This document shows, one piece after another, positions 28,468 through 38,000 of a stretch of 64,000 nt of DNA. Below the pieces are notes generated by a model, which was not told the origin of the DNA, searched no databases, and worked only from the letters and a program-made list of their open reading frames with translations. The DNA is taken from the NCBI RefSeq assembly GCF_000332335.1, contig NZ_KB235949.1, positions 178,972 to 242,971 on the forward strand, given 5' to 3'. Numbering within the stretch: position 1 is the first letter of the stretch; each line of letters begins with the position of its first letter. The position numbers and the translations under genes are program-made. The stretch comes from Kamptonema formosum PCC 10802 (lineage in GTDB: Bacteria; Cyanobacteriota; Cyanobacteriia; Cyanobacteriales; Oscillatoriaceae).

Positions 28468-28963
28468 GGAGGATGGCGAGAAGATCCTCTGTGAGTTCGG
28501 ATTCCGGGCAGTGAGGGGGTTGGCTGAGAACCAGGAGTTTTCCACCGTTTTGCTGCGCCATGAAGTCAAACAGCTCGAATCCAAATCGGCAGAGCCTGTC
28601 ACGGCAGGCAACCACAAGTGTGAGCTTATCGCCGCGCATAAGTCTGACCAGTAAGGCGCGCAGCCCTTTTCACCTGAAGTTAAGTCCTGAGCCACTGTCT
28701 TGGATGATTTCAGCTCCGGGGTAGCGCTCGAGCATGAACTCAACTTGACGGGCGAGGTCGTCTCTTTGTTTTGCTGAGCTGACCCGGCAGTAGCAAACAG
28801 TGGCAGTTGCAGCTGAATCCCCTCCCATCCCCCCGATGTCGAAGAGACGCTGCCCCGATAGCGTGCGGATGCTTTTGATTTTTCCTTCATCTGCAAACTT
28901 CCTGAGCGTTGTGGGGTGCAGCCCAAAATACTCGACTGCTTTCCGTAATCGGACGTCGGCCAT
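28367..28963 (-). pseudogene. tnpA: IS607-type serine recombinase TnpA, interrupted by a stop codon
   Basis: The frame starts at ATG 28963 with a MerR-like DNA-binding domain (V-E-Y-F-G-L-H-P-T-T-L-R-K-F-A-D-E-G), then the resolvase domain with catalytic Ser in Y-C-R-V-S-S-A-K-Q. After S-G-S-G-L-N-F-R comes TGA at 28670-28672. The same frame then continues K-G-L-R-A-L-L-V-R-L-M-R-G-D and D-R-L-C-R-F-G-F-E-L-F to the natural end at 28367. This is therefore a single in-frame nonsense change (for example CGA to TGA), not a frameshift. A short extra segment follows H-V near the end. Transposition by this copy should be lost unless the stop is read through. Confidence 0.88.
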
Positions 28964-29370
28964 TAGAAAACTATAATGAACTACATCTAATGATAGCAAA
29001 TCATCTGCTGCTGTCAACCCTGTCAAGGGGGTTGGGTTTCTTGTCGGCGCTCGTGCGGGCAGAGGGAGACTTGAGGAACCTGTCGCGATGTTTTTTTCTG
29101 CATTCGCTTTAGGAAGTTTGGCTATCGAAGCGCACTCTTGAGGCCATTTCCACCGGCAGCTCGCTTTGGCTGTTCGAGAGCCTCGGTCCGCGCACCGGCA
29201 TCTTTGCCGCGCTAGGGCTCTCAATCAGGCCGGGAATCAAAAGGCCCGGAGAATATTCCGGACAGGCCGGTCGGAGGCGGCGCTCACAGCCAGGGCTGTT
29301 TCCAGCCTATCACAGGTGAGGCCGCAACCGCCGCGCTGCAGGACGCCCGGTGGGGGGGAAAAGCCATCTC

Positions 29371-30765
29371 CTAGGGCAACTCGGATTCGGAGCTCAGTGG
29401 CAGCGGTTCTGGGTGGGACAAGTTGCGATCCCTGAGGGTGCGATTGACCTGACTGAGTTCTGCTTTTGCCTGCTGTGCCTCCCAGTCGGAGGCGATCATC
29501 TCGCTGACGGCACGCAGCACCCGCACCTCCTCAGGCAGCCAGGTGCGGCATTTTTCGGTGTCGTCAAAGCCTATAAAGCCCAGCAGGGTGCCGGTGGTGG
29601 AATGGATGGGAACCGCCAGTAAGGAGCGGACATCGCTGGGGCGGGGGCTGCGGTTTGCCAGCATGTTTTTCTCGCCGGCAGCCTTTCCCGACAGCGCTGA
29701 CATATCGGATATAATAATGTTTTGGCCGCGAGATAGCTGCTGGGCCCACCAAATAAACTGGGCCGTATCCAGTTCCTGAAGGCGAAGGGCGTGCGGTGGG
29801 GTTCCCGGGGCGCACCACTCATGGGTGTTGTGGGCCTTGCCGCCGTCTTGGGAGAACTCGAAGATGTAAGCCCGATTGGCGGCGACGGCTTGTCCGAGGA
29901 TTTCCAGCACTTTATGGAGTGAGACTTGCCCCCAGACGAACAATCTGGAGATGAGGGCGACGGCTTCTTCCACCGCCAGCCGGTGGCGCAGCGCCTCTTG
30001 AGCCTGTACGCGGCTGGTGATTTCTACCAGGATCAGGCCAATACTTTTGAACTGTCCCTCCTCGTCCTGTATGGGAAAAACAGAAGCTTGCCACGTGCTG
30101 CGGGCAGACAGGTCAAGGCCGGTGTTCAACTCGGCGTTGAGGGCGGGAGCGCCGCTGGCCAGCACCCCCTGCAGCAGGGGCTCCACAGCCGGTGCCAGCA
30201 GGGGCAAAACTTCCCTGAAGGTTTTGCCGAAATAAACGGGTGCCGTCCCCCCGCTGACAGCGAGGAGTGCCTGATTGACTTGAACGAACCGCAGCTGTTT
30301 GTCCAAGATAGCCACACCCACGGGAGCGCAGGTGAAAAATGCGTTCAGGCGTTCCTGCTGCCTGGACATCTGGCGCTCTAATCTTTTGTTGGCGGTAATG
30401 TCTTTGGCGAGGGCGAACCACCCACTTTCAGTTCCCGTCGCCTTCCAAGACAGCCACCGGTACAGGCCATTTTTATGGCGGTAGCGATTTTCAAACTGGC
30501 AAACTTTGCCCGCCCCGCACTGTGCTATCGCGATCAAGGTAGCTGAGGCGTCATCCGGATGCACGAAATTAATCCAAGGCTCCGAGCGAGATTCCAATGG
30601 CGTCCATCCCAGAATATTTTCCCACTGCCCGTTCAATTTTTCAAAATAGCCGTCGCTGCCAATCCGGCAAAATAAATCAGCTGACAGGTCGAAATAGGCT
30701 TCCATTTCTGCTCCTGTCAGGTAGAGTTCCGTCATCTGTTTTTTTTCCTTTTCAGATTTTTTCAT
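29371..30765 (-). CDS. PAS-PAS-GAF sensory protein without output domain
   Basis: A protein of 464 residues. PAS 1 (about 22-130) ends with the PAC-like Y-R-W-L-S-W-K-A, and PAS 2 spans about 140-255 (P-V-G-V-A-I-L-D-K-Q-L-R-F-V-Q-V-N). A short coiled coil then leads to a GAF domain (about 275-430; D-V-R-S-L-L-A-V-P-I-H and L-L-G-F-I-G-F-D). The protein ends soon after a helix (A-K-A-E-L-S-Q-V-N-R-T-L) that in relatives usually leads to a kinase or GGDEF domain. No such domain follows before the IS607-type element 400 bases away. It may be a truncated sensor or a partner in trans of the nearby REC-GGDEF-EAL protein. Confidence 0.85.
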   Translation of the reverse strand: MKKSEKEKKQMTELYLTGAEMEAYFDLSADLFCRIGSDGYFEKLNGQWENILGWTPLESRSEPWINFVHPDDASATLIAIAQCGAGKVCQFENRYRHKNGLYRWLSWKATGTESGWFALAKDITANKRLERQMSRQQERLNAFFTCAPVGVAILDKQLRFVQVNQALLAVSGGTAPVYFGKTFREVLPLLAPAVEPLLQGVLASGAPALNAELNTGLDLSARSTWQASVFPIQDEEGQFKSIGLILVEITSRVQAQEALRHRLAVEEAVALISRLFVWGQVSLHKVLEILGQAVAANRAYIFEFSQDGGKAHNTHEWCAPGTPPHALRLQELDTAQFIWWAQQLSRGQNIIISDMSALSGKAAGEKNMLANRSPRPSDVRSLLAVPIHSTTGTLLGFIGFDDTEKCRTWLPEEVRVLRAVSEMIASDWEAQQAKAELSQVNRTLRDRNLSHPEPLPLSSESELP

Positions 30766-32114
30766 AGATGCCCTTTATTATTCCCATTTCTAAGCCTTTC
30801 CTACCCGCCCTCACGGTCAACTCCTCTAAGGCTTGCGTTTTTAACCTGGAAAAATTAAACAAACACAGTCTGGGGCGCAGCACAACCGGTGTCTTCAGTC
30901 CCCAGCCCGCTCGTGCTGAGTGGGGATTGAAGGTTCCGCGAGGGGGGAGGGTTGAGGAATGATTGCAAGCTTTGGGCCTGCGGGTATTGACCCGAGATAA
31001 AAACCTTCTGCCCCCACCAGAAATGAGATTCTAATTGAATCGGTTAAGGTCAAGAGTGGGCAATCAAAGCGGCCTCTGAGGAGAGATTTGAGCGTCACAG
31101 GGGCCCGCTCTTCCCGGGTCAGAGGGGAGCCGGTTGGGGATCTGCCAACAGGATTCCCCTGCCCCCTAGCTTGCAACGGCTCGCTGCCAGCGATTATCTT
31201 TATTAATTATGGGGCAGTTGACAGCAGATCCCCACCCCCGGTGAGGAGCGCGCGTGCCGGTGCGCGAGTGCGCCTGACATCGGGGCGCGGGCGAAGCCCT
31301 ATCCCGCTGCAACCCTAGCGCCAGATTGCTACGATCGCCTCCGGCTTGTTTGAGTGGGGGGCCTGCCGTCTGTCTGGACAGAGCCGAGCGCAAGGCTGGG
31401 CTTCCTTTTTTGGTAAGACCTGCGAGGGGCTGAAAAACCAAGCAAACGTCAGTATTGGCTGGAAATGTTTTTCCAATTGGGTTATATCTGGACCAGTGAG
31501 GGGAGGTGACACGGGTTGAGGGCCCTTGCAGGGGCTCAAGATACCGCACAAACGTCCCAACTACCCGTCCAGACCGCGACTCGCGGCACCGGTGCCGCGA
31601 CTGATGGCCATTTGAGTAAAGTTTAAAACCACAGGAAATTAAGGCGTGCATGATTGCGAATCAGCAACCTGAGCACTGGCTGCCCGGGCGTGAGCGTCTC
31701 ATTGCAGCTAAAAGAGCGGAGCACACCTAGTGGGGCGCAGCTGTCCCTACTGGGGGAATGACTCCATTTAGCCCTGCGGGGCGCTGTTGTTGCGACCATC
31801 CTCAACAGAGCGCTCGCGCTTCGGGCTTTGGCTGTGGTGCTGATTGCGGCTCGGGTTCTATTTGCTAGCCTTTGGCAGGTTCAAGAAACCGGCTTTTTGG
31901 CTTTTCAGGGCAACCCGCTTAAATTTGAGCGAGAACCCCGGTTTCTCACCGAGGTCTTGGCGCAGGCTTGAACCCCGCCGCTGATTGGCATTCACCCGCC
32001 TTTGCCACTGTTTTTTGCTATCCATTCTTTGACTCACACATGAACTTTTCCTCAGAAGTTTATGTAGGTAGAGCCTGGCAACTCCAAACCTTAAGGTAAA
32101 TCAGGCAAATCTTT
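30766..32114. other. 1.35-kb region with no credible gene
   Basis: Open frames here (for example 31166-31651 on the minus strand) have skewed Arg/Pro/Ser composition and no recognisable motif. The region is not obviously repeated elsewhere in the window. It may contain decayed sequence or untranslated RNA, but I see no specific structure. Confidence 0.5.
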
Positions 32115-33167
32115 ATGAATACTAATGAACTTGTGAGTGCTAGTGAACTTTTGAGTCGCCACGCACAAGGAGAGCGAGATTTTCCCGGAGTTCAGTTGCT
32201 CCGGGCCAACCTGTCTCAGGTGAATCTGAACCGGACAAATCTCAAGGGGGCCAATCTCAGGGGGGCGAATTTAACGATGGCTAAACTGATCGCCGCTAAC
32301 CTGGGTGAGGCAAATCTGAGTGGGGCCAATCTCTCTGGAGCCACTCTGATTGAGACTGCCCTCAACCGGTCGGCGCTGACTGGGGCCATCCTCAGGGAGG
32401 CGGACTTGAGTGGGGCCAGTCTCGGCGGCGCGATTCTCCAGCGCGCCGACCTCAGTCAGGCCACTCTCACCGGCGCTACCCTGGTGGGCGCAGATTTGAC
32501 GGCAGCCAACCTGACCGAGAGCGCGCTCAGTGGCGTTTCTTTGAGTCGCGCCACTCTCACCGGCGTGACTGGGTGCGCGGTGAACTTGAACCGGGCTGTT
32601 CTCAGTGAGGCCAATCTCACAGGGGCTTGCCTGACTCGGGCCTGCCTGATTCGGGCCTACCTGAACCGCGCTTGCCTCAGGGGTGCGAATCTGGCTGAGG
32701 CTGACTTGAGTGAGGCTTCTTTGCGAGAAGCTGACCTGGGCGGCGCTAACCTGGGCGGCGCTAATCTCAGCGGGGCAGATCTCAGTGCCGCCACTCTTAA
32801 TGACGCCAACCTCAGGGCGGCTGACTTGCGTTTGGCCAATTTGAGCCGGTCGAATCTCAGCGGCCTCCAGCTCACCGGCGCAGATTTGAGCGGCGCTGAA
32901 CTGAGCAAGGCAGACCTGCGGGGCGCTAATTTAAGTGGCGCTAACCTGTCCGGCGCTTGCCTGGTGGAGGCTTCTTTGCGGGATGCTAACCTTCAAGGGG
33001 CCAACTTGGGGGCCGCCGGCTTGCTGCTGGCCTGCCTCCGGGGAGCCGACTTAAGTGGGGCCAACCTGTCTGAGGCTAACCTCATCGGAGCCAACCTCAG
33101 CGGCGCTTGTTTGAGTCAGGCATTTCTCGCTGGGGCCATCCTCCCGTCTGGCACCACTCACTCTTAG
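32115..33167 (+). CDS. Pentapeptide repeat protein
   Basis: 350 residues, of which about 45-345 are tandem pentapeptides of the A-(D/N)-L-x-x type (A-N-L-S-G, A-D-L-S-G, A-T-L-T-G). These form a right-handed four-sided beta helix. The first 35 residues (L-V-S-A-S-E-L-L-S-R-H-A-Q-G-E-R-D-F-P-G-V) are the usual cyanobacterial N-terminal lead. There is no signal peptide or membrane segment, so it is cytoplasmic. Several repeats carry Cys (A-C-L-T-R, A-C-L-I-R). The family is abundant in cyanobacteria with mostly unknown roles. Confidence 0.93.
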   Translation: MNTNELVSASELLSRHAQGERDFPGVQLLRANLSQVNLNRTNLKGANLRGANLTMAKLIAANLGEANLSGANLSGATLIETALNRSALTGAILREADLSGASLGGAILQRADLSQATLTGATLVGADLTAANLTESALSGVSLSRATLTGVTGCAVNLNRAVLSEANLTGACLTRACLIRAYLNRACLRGANLAEADLSEASLREADLGGANLGGANLSGADLSAATLNDANLRAADLRLANLSRSNLSGLQLTGADLSGAELSKADLRGANLSGANLSGACLVEASLRDANLQGANLGAAGLLLACLRGADLSGANLSEANLIGANLSGACLSQAFLAGAILPSGTTHS

Positions 33168-33513
33168 TTGCGCCTGCTGCTCTCCAGGGAGAGCGGCCAG
33201 CCGGCAGGCTGCGGAACTCGGTCGCTCTGGGGGGTCCCAAGAGGGCCAGCTGTTTCCCTGTTCCTTCTTCTCTCACCCACACTTCTTGTTGGGTTCCATA
33301 TTATAGCATTTTGCCACCGGCACCGCTCTGGCTTTGGGCAGCCGGCGGCTTTTTTTTCTCAATGGCCCCCGCCCCCACTGGCTGCGCAACAAAACTTAAC
33401 AAAAATTTAACCGGAGAGCGGTTTATAACGTTTCGTTTCGGCTTGAGCGCGTATGGAAATCGTGATATAATGCAAAAGTTTGCGATCTATTCGGGTGGAG
33501 TGTTACGGGCAGA
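33168..33513. other. Intergenic region upstream of speH
   Basis: No gene is seen. The stretch contains ACTTAACAAAAATTTAACC at 33391-33409, which loosely resembles a Pho-box-like direct repeat, and the speH promoter. Confidence 0.4.
33443..33471 (+). promoter_or_regulatory. Putative promoter of speH
   Basis: TTGAGC at 33443-33448, 17 bases, then a perfect TATAAT at 33466-33471, with the ATG of speH 43 bases further on. Confidence 0.65.
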
Positions 33514-33960
33514 ATGAAACAAATGGGAACCCATCTGGTTGTTGATGCTTGGCAGTCTCCTGGCGAGCTTCTCAACGACCCTGAACGCATCCGCCGCGCC
33601 TTGTTAGATGCGATTTCAGCAGGAGGCGCAACTCTCATTGATCTGTGTGTTCATCAGTTCAGTCCCCACGGAGTGACGGCAACAGCTACTTTAGCTGAGT
33701 CCCATATCGCCATCCATACATGGCCAGAATACGGCTATTTTGCCGCCGACCTGTTTTTCTGCGGTGCGGGAGAGCCAAAGCGGGCGATGCACATACTCAA
33801 AACGGCCCTGCAAGCTGGGCAGGTAACAATGAGAGAGATTCCGCGTGGGTTCGATAGCGAAGCGGGACGCGACAGCGTCCTTCCAGCGATGGGTATGGAA
33901 GAGCCTGTTTATACGGAGCAGGTTGTGGCCCGTCCCCTGGAAGCTGGAGTCCGGGGATGA
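33514..33960 (+). CDS. speH: S-adenosylmethionine decarboxylase proenzyme
   Basis: A 148-residue pyruvoyl enzyme that decarboxylates S-adenosylmethionine to provide the aminopropyl group for spermidine. The self-cleavage site is A-E-S-H-I-A-I-H-T-W-P-E near residue 68; the Ser becomes the pyruvoyl group and the His in I-H-T-W is catalytic. The conserved Cys lies in L-F-F-C-G. The N-terminus (M-G-T-H-L-V-V-D-A-W) matches the bacterial type 1 form. The C-terminal 30 residues after R-G-F-D-S-E are variable. It has its own promoter and stands alone. Confidence 0.95.
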   Translation: MKQMGTHLVVDAWQSPGELLNDPERIRRALLDAISAGGATLIDLCVHQFSPHGVTATATLAESHIAIHTWPEYGYFAADLFFCGAGEPKRAMHILKTALQAGQVTMREIPRGFDSEAGRDSVLPAMGMEEPVYTEQVVARPLEAGVRG

Positions 33961-34052
33961 GAGGGAAGGTGCAGGCATCTTTTTGAATTTGATGTCTGAT
34001 GTGGGTTGGGGTTTGGCTTTCAGCCAATTCCCAACCTTTTTAATAAACAAAA

Positions 34053-34421
34053 CTACTGCCAGCTTCGAGATACCTGCTCAAATTCAGCTTCTAAAAGTTG
34101 AATCAACTTTTCATTTCCCTGCCTTCTGGCTACTTCCAGCCGGCGTTCTATGTTGCGGCAAAGATTTTTGTAATGGATCTTGGCCGGCTCTTCCTGGAGC
34201 GCAAGACGAGAGGCGGAATTGGCTCTGTTTTCCATCTCGGTGCCGGTTGGACGAGTCAAGGCGCGCTCCCTGAGCGCTCGAAGGAGCTGAGGGACGGGAA
34301 TGTGTCTGGGATAGCGCAATCCGCAATGGCTCCCCCAAGTTTTGCCGGTGGTATCCCCCTCGCTCGTTTCTAGGGGGAGCCGATCTGGTTCGTACCTGAT
34401 ACCGGGATAAGAGAATTCCAT
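34053..34421 (-). CDS. DUF4278 domain protein
   Basis: A protein of 122 residues with AGGAGG seven bases before the ATG. The N-terminal block Y-P-G-I-R-Y-E-P (normally Y-R-G-x-x-Y) followed by G-K-T-W-G-S-H and Y-P-R-H-I-P-V-P-Q matches the cyanobacterial DUF4278 family. The last 45 residues are a charged helix (N-I-E-R-R-L-E-V-A-R-R-Q-G-N-E-K-L-I-Q-L-L-E-A-E-F). Its function is unknown. It converges with speH, leaving about 90 bases between them. Confidence 0.8.
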   Translation of the reverse strand: MEFSYPGIRYEPDRLPLETSEGDTTGKTWGSHCGLRYPRHIPVPQLLRALRERALTRPTGTEMENRANSASRLALQEEPAKIHYKNLCRNIERRLEVARRQGNEKLIQLLEAEFEQVSRSWQ

Positions 34422-34719
34422 AGGTGGGGCCTCCTGTGAGATCGTCGTGAAGTGAGAGAAATTTTTCTGCTATTATTCGTACCCTGAAGGCGCTAGCCGG
34501 TTTGGATACCTGCGCTACAAAAACTCGGGGGGCCGGTGCCCTAGCTCCCAGAGGGGATGAATAGAGCCAAAATTTCTGTAACTTTAGATACCGTTAGCAG
34601 AATATCCTGCCGGCAGTCCCCAGAGGTTAAGAGGCGGTGAGGATTAATTTAAATTTTATGTAATCTAGCCGGCCTGAGAGCCGGTGGGCCTATCAAGGTC
34701 TATTACACTTAATTTGCAT

Positions 34720-34882
34720 TATAGCAGCAGCCAATAAGATTAGAACATTAGACCTTCAGGCTCGGCGGACGCCGTACCTACGTCTATATAGCAGTAAGCA
34801 TTTAAGAAACCTACATTCCGGCCTCCCTTGCTCCAGAGCTCCCGAAGCTTCTACTGTTCTAACCAATATGACTGCTGCTATA
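34720..34882. repeat. 163-bp element with imperfect inverted ends (TATAGCAGCAG family)
   Basis: The left end, TATAGCAGCAGCCAATAAG with TTAGAAC (34720-34746), is an inverted match to the right end, GTTCTAACC with ATGACTGCTGCTATA (34856-34882). The interior has no gene. TATAGCAGCAGCCA also occurs at 16210. It looks like a second MITE-like family. Confidence 0.65.
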
Positions 34883-35014
34883 AAAATCGAGATGAAACAA
34901 ACCCTCTATCGCGCTTATATTTGAATTGTGAGAGCGGAGAAAGCCGGTCTGTCAAAGAAACCGGCTTTCTCCCACCCATAAGTTTAACAAATCATTGAAA
35001 ACCGCTAGACTGAC

Positions 35015-38000
35015 TTACCAGCGGTAATAGCGATAGGGATCGTCGCCAAGGTCAAAATCTGTGCGGTAATCGGGGTGATAGAAACTCGCCGGGTTTGCCG
35101 TGCCGGCTGCAGCTGCTTCGGGCGCTCCACCGGCTAGCTGGAAAAAGCGGCTGTCAGCCTTAAAGCTCGCACCCATATTCGCCAAAATCTGCGCCAGCGC
35201 CCTTGTTTGCCGCCAGCGCGTATAGCGAAAATAAGTATTAACATCCGCATTCAAACCATCCGGGTCAATCTGCGAGAAAATCGCCACACCCTTCCCCAAA
35301 ACCGCCCGACTCAAAAGCCCGTCAGCCGCCACCTCACCGCCAGATTCAATCAGCCACGCATCCATTGGAGCACGAAAGCGCAAATCAGAAGCGCTCAAAC
35401 CGCGAGTTTCCGCCCAAGAAGGCACCTTCAAAGAACCGCCGAAATTCCGCACCTCCCGCAGGCGAACCCCCAAAACCGCCTCAGGTAAGCGGCGCGACAA
35501 GAAAAACACCTTCCCACCGGCACTCAAATACCCGCGTAACTGCTCATCGCTGACATTCGACTCCGCACCAACAATAACCAGACCGGCATCATTTGCCAGA
35601 GAATCCGCCCGCTGGTAAACCAACCCCAGCCGGTCGAGCTTAGCCGCATCCGCATCGCTGCCAATCAGAACAGTGTTGCTGCCCATTGGCGTCAAAACAG
35701 ATGTTTGGGCGTACCCCACAATCTGCCTTGCCAGCTTCGCCGCCGCCGCATCGGAAGACACATGGTCTTCCAAATCCAGCGCATTCCAAATCAGCCGCCC
35801 CTTGCCATAATCGAGTTCCATCAGCGGCGTATAAGCCAAATCGAACTCCGACTCCAAAATCGGTCGCCACCCACTCAAATGCGGCTTCTCCACCGGCGCA
35901 CTGCTGACAGCGCCCCGATTCCCCCAGTGCCAGCCGTACCAAGGAGCGCTGTGAGGGCTAAGCTTCACCCCGCCATTGAGCGTGTTAGGATAAGCTTCCA
36001 CCAGAGAACTTTCCCCCTTCCAGTCCCGCAAATCCAGCTCATCCAATCCCCTCAGCGCTGGATGAGTTGCGTCAACCGGGAAGACGCGGCGGCTGAGGTG
36101 CGGCGCGACGCGAAAGCCGAGAGCGCTGCGCATCCATTCCGGATTTTGCGTGAAAACAATAGCCTTGCCGCCATTGCGGACAAACGCTTCCAAACTCCCT
36201 GGTAACTGGTTGCCCCCAGAGAGCGCTTCCCGACCGATGGCCAAAAGGCGGGGGGCGGAAGATCCGTCCCACGGCACAACAGTGTATCCCAATTGCTGTA
36301 GCATGCGTGCCGTCTTGCCGGCGGGGTCAAACACAGCAACTGTGGAGTTTTCTGCTGTTGGGGCTGGGAATTTCTGGAAAACGCGGAAGGAGAAGTTATC
36401 CTGATGCTGGCATTTGTCAAAACGAGCGGTGAGGCGAATTTCTCCATCCACCTTTGCAGCTGCCAGCTTTGCAGGCAAATTCACCTCCAGCGGAAAGAAA
36501 AGATTTTGCGCCGTCTCGATAGTTCCCTTATTCGAGCCAGTCGCCACCGGCTTACCGCCGACGATCGCCTCCCAGTCAAAGGAAAACTCCTGCCTCGCCC
36601 CAGTATCATTAATCAGCACAACTTGCTTTTGCAGTTTCCCTCCCGCCGCAAAATTGCGGTCTTTCGCCGCCGGCGCTGACTGTGGCCCAGAAATCCAAGC
36701 CAGAGTCGGGGCATTGTTTTGCAGGATGGCTCTGCCGCCCGGGTGGATAATATTCCCCTCCATCTGCAAATAGTGCCATAAAGACTTGCGCACTTTCGGG
36801 AGATACACGCCGCGCCGGTTGGGCTGAAACGGGCCAATATCCACAGTCTGCCTGCCGGCATCCGACACTTGCCAGCCGTGTCCATTGCTCCAGGGAATCA
36901 TGCCGCCGGTGATGCCAAAAGTCCGCCAGCTGCGCCAAGTATTGGTGCTGAAAAGCTCCTGCAACTTCTGGAACGCTGGGGCAAAATCCAGTTCGTCGCT
37001 GCCTTGCCAGCTGCGGTACTGCTGCTCTTTAACAAACAGCTCGCGAATTTTTTGCCGGTAGGCGGGAGTTTCGAGCTCGTAAGCTTGCTTACCAAAATAA
37101 ATAGCGCTAAACTCAGTCATCAGCGGTTCGCTGACAATGGCATTGCGAAAGCCGTTTCGGCTGCGCATCATTGTTGTGTGCAGTGGGGTGCCGAACTCCA
37201 CCACCATATAGGGCATGTCGCCGTTCTTCGCCCAGTCGGACAGCCACTCTTCCCGCTCTTGCAGCGGAATCATATTTAAATAAGAGTTAAGAGCGTAGAC
37301 ATCGCCCACCGGCCCCCCTTGGTGCGTCATCACCGGTCGCGTCGGGTCATACTGTTTGACAATCCCAATAGCCTGTTCGGCGATGGGATACACATTCCTC
37401 ACCCGCCAGTCTCCGTTCTTTTCTAGCTGGCCTTCCACCTTTTTTTTGCCGATTCTCAGGGGATTCTGGTCATCGCCGTGGCCGAAAGCGTTGGGGCTGT
37501 TGGCCCACATCAGGATTGACGGGTGATTGCGGTAGCGGCGCAGTTCTGTCACCATTTGCGCCTCCCAGCGCTGCCGGTCTTCCAGGTTGCCCCACCCTTT
37601 AGGGGAAGCGATATGAGACATTCCCACAGATGGCCCGATGAGGGGGAAGCCTTTGAGGTCGGCGCGGGAGGCGAACAGTTCCCGGAAGTGCCACCTGCCG
37701 CGTTCGTAGGGGTTCCAGGGCCACATTTCGGCGATGTTGAAGCCGGCCCACAAATAGCCGTCAATCATCCGGTCTTGGACTTCTGTTACCCCCACCGCCC
37801 AACCTTGCCACTCATCCTGGTGCAGTACCGGTCGCAGGCGAATTTCTTTGCCGTTTAAGTAGAATTTCCGCCCTTCAATCCAGAATTCGCGGAAGCCAAA
37901 TTGCTGGTCGTATTCGTCGTCGATGCCGCTGCCTCTGACTTCCAGGCGCAGGGTGTACAACTTCGGGCTGCCAGCGTCCCAGAGGCGGGGATTGGGCCAG

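Larger units (their letters stand above)
27277..28963 (-). mobile_element. IS607-type insertion element (tnpA nonsense-mutated, tnpB intact)
   Basis: A serine-recombinase tnpA and an overlapping tnpB in the same direction define an IS607-family element. Coordinates are those of the genes; the true ends are outside them and cannot be fixed by eye, since IS607 elements lack terminal inverted repeats. A noncoding RNA guide of the omega/reRNA type would be expected to overlap the tnpB 3' end and the DNA just beyond it (below 27277), but I cannot demonstrate it. Confidence 0.85.

Noticed and set aside
28468..28926. N-terminal extension of TnpB to 549 residues
   Set aside because: This part overlaps tnpA in another frame and has no TnpB-like sequence; IS607 tnpB starts near the tnpA end.
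31166..31651. Minus-strand 161-residue frame in the gene-poor region
   Set aside because: Composition is Arg/Pro/Ser-rich with no motif, and several frames overlap it equally well.
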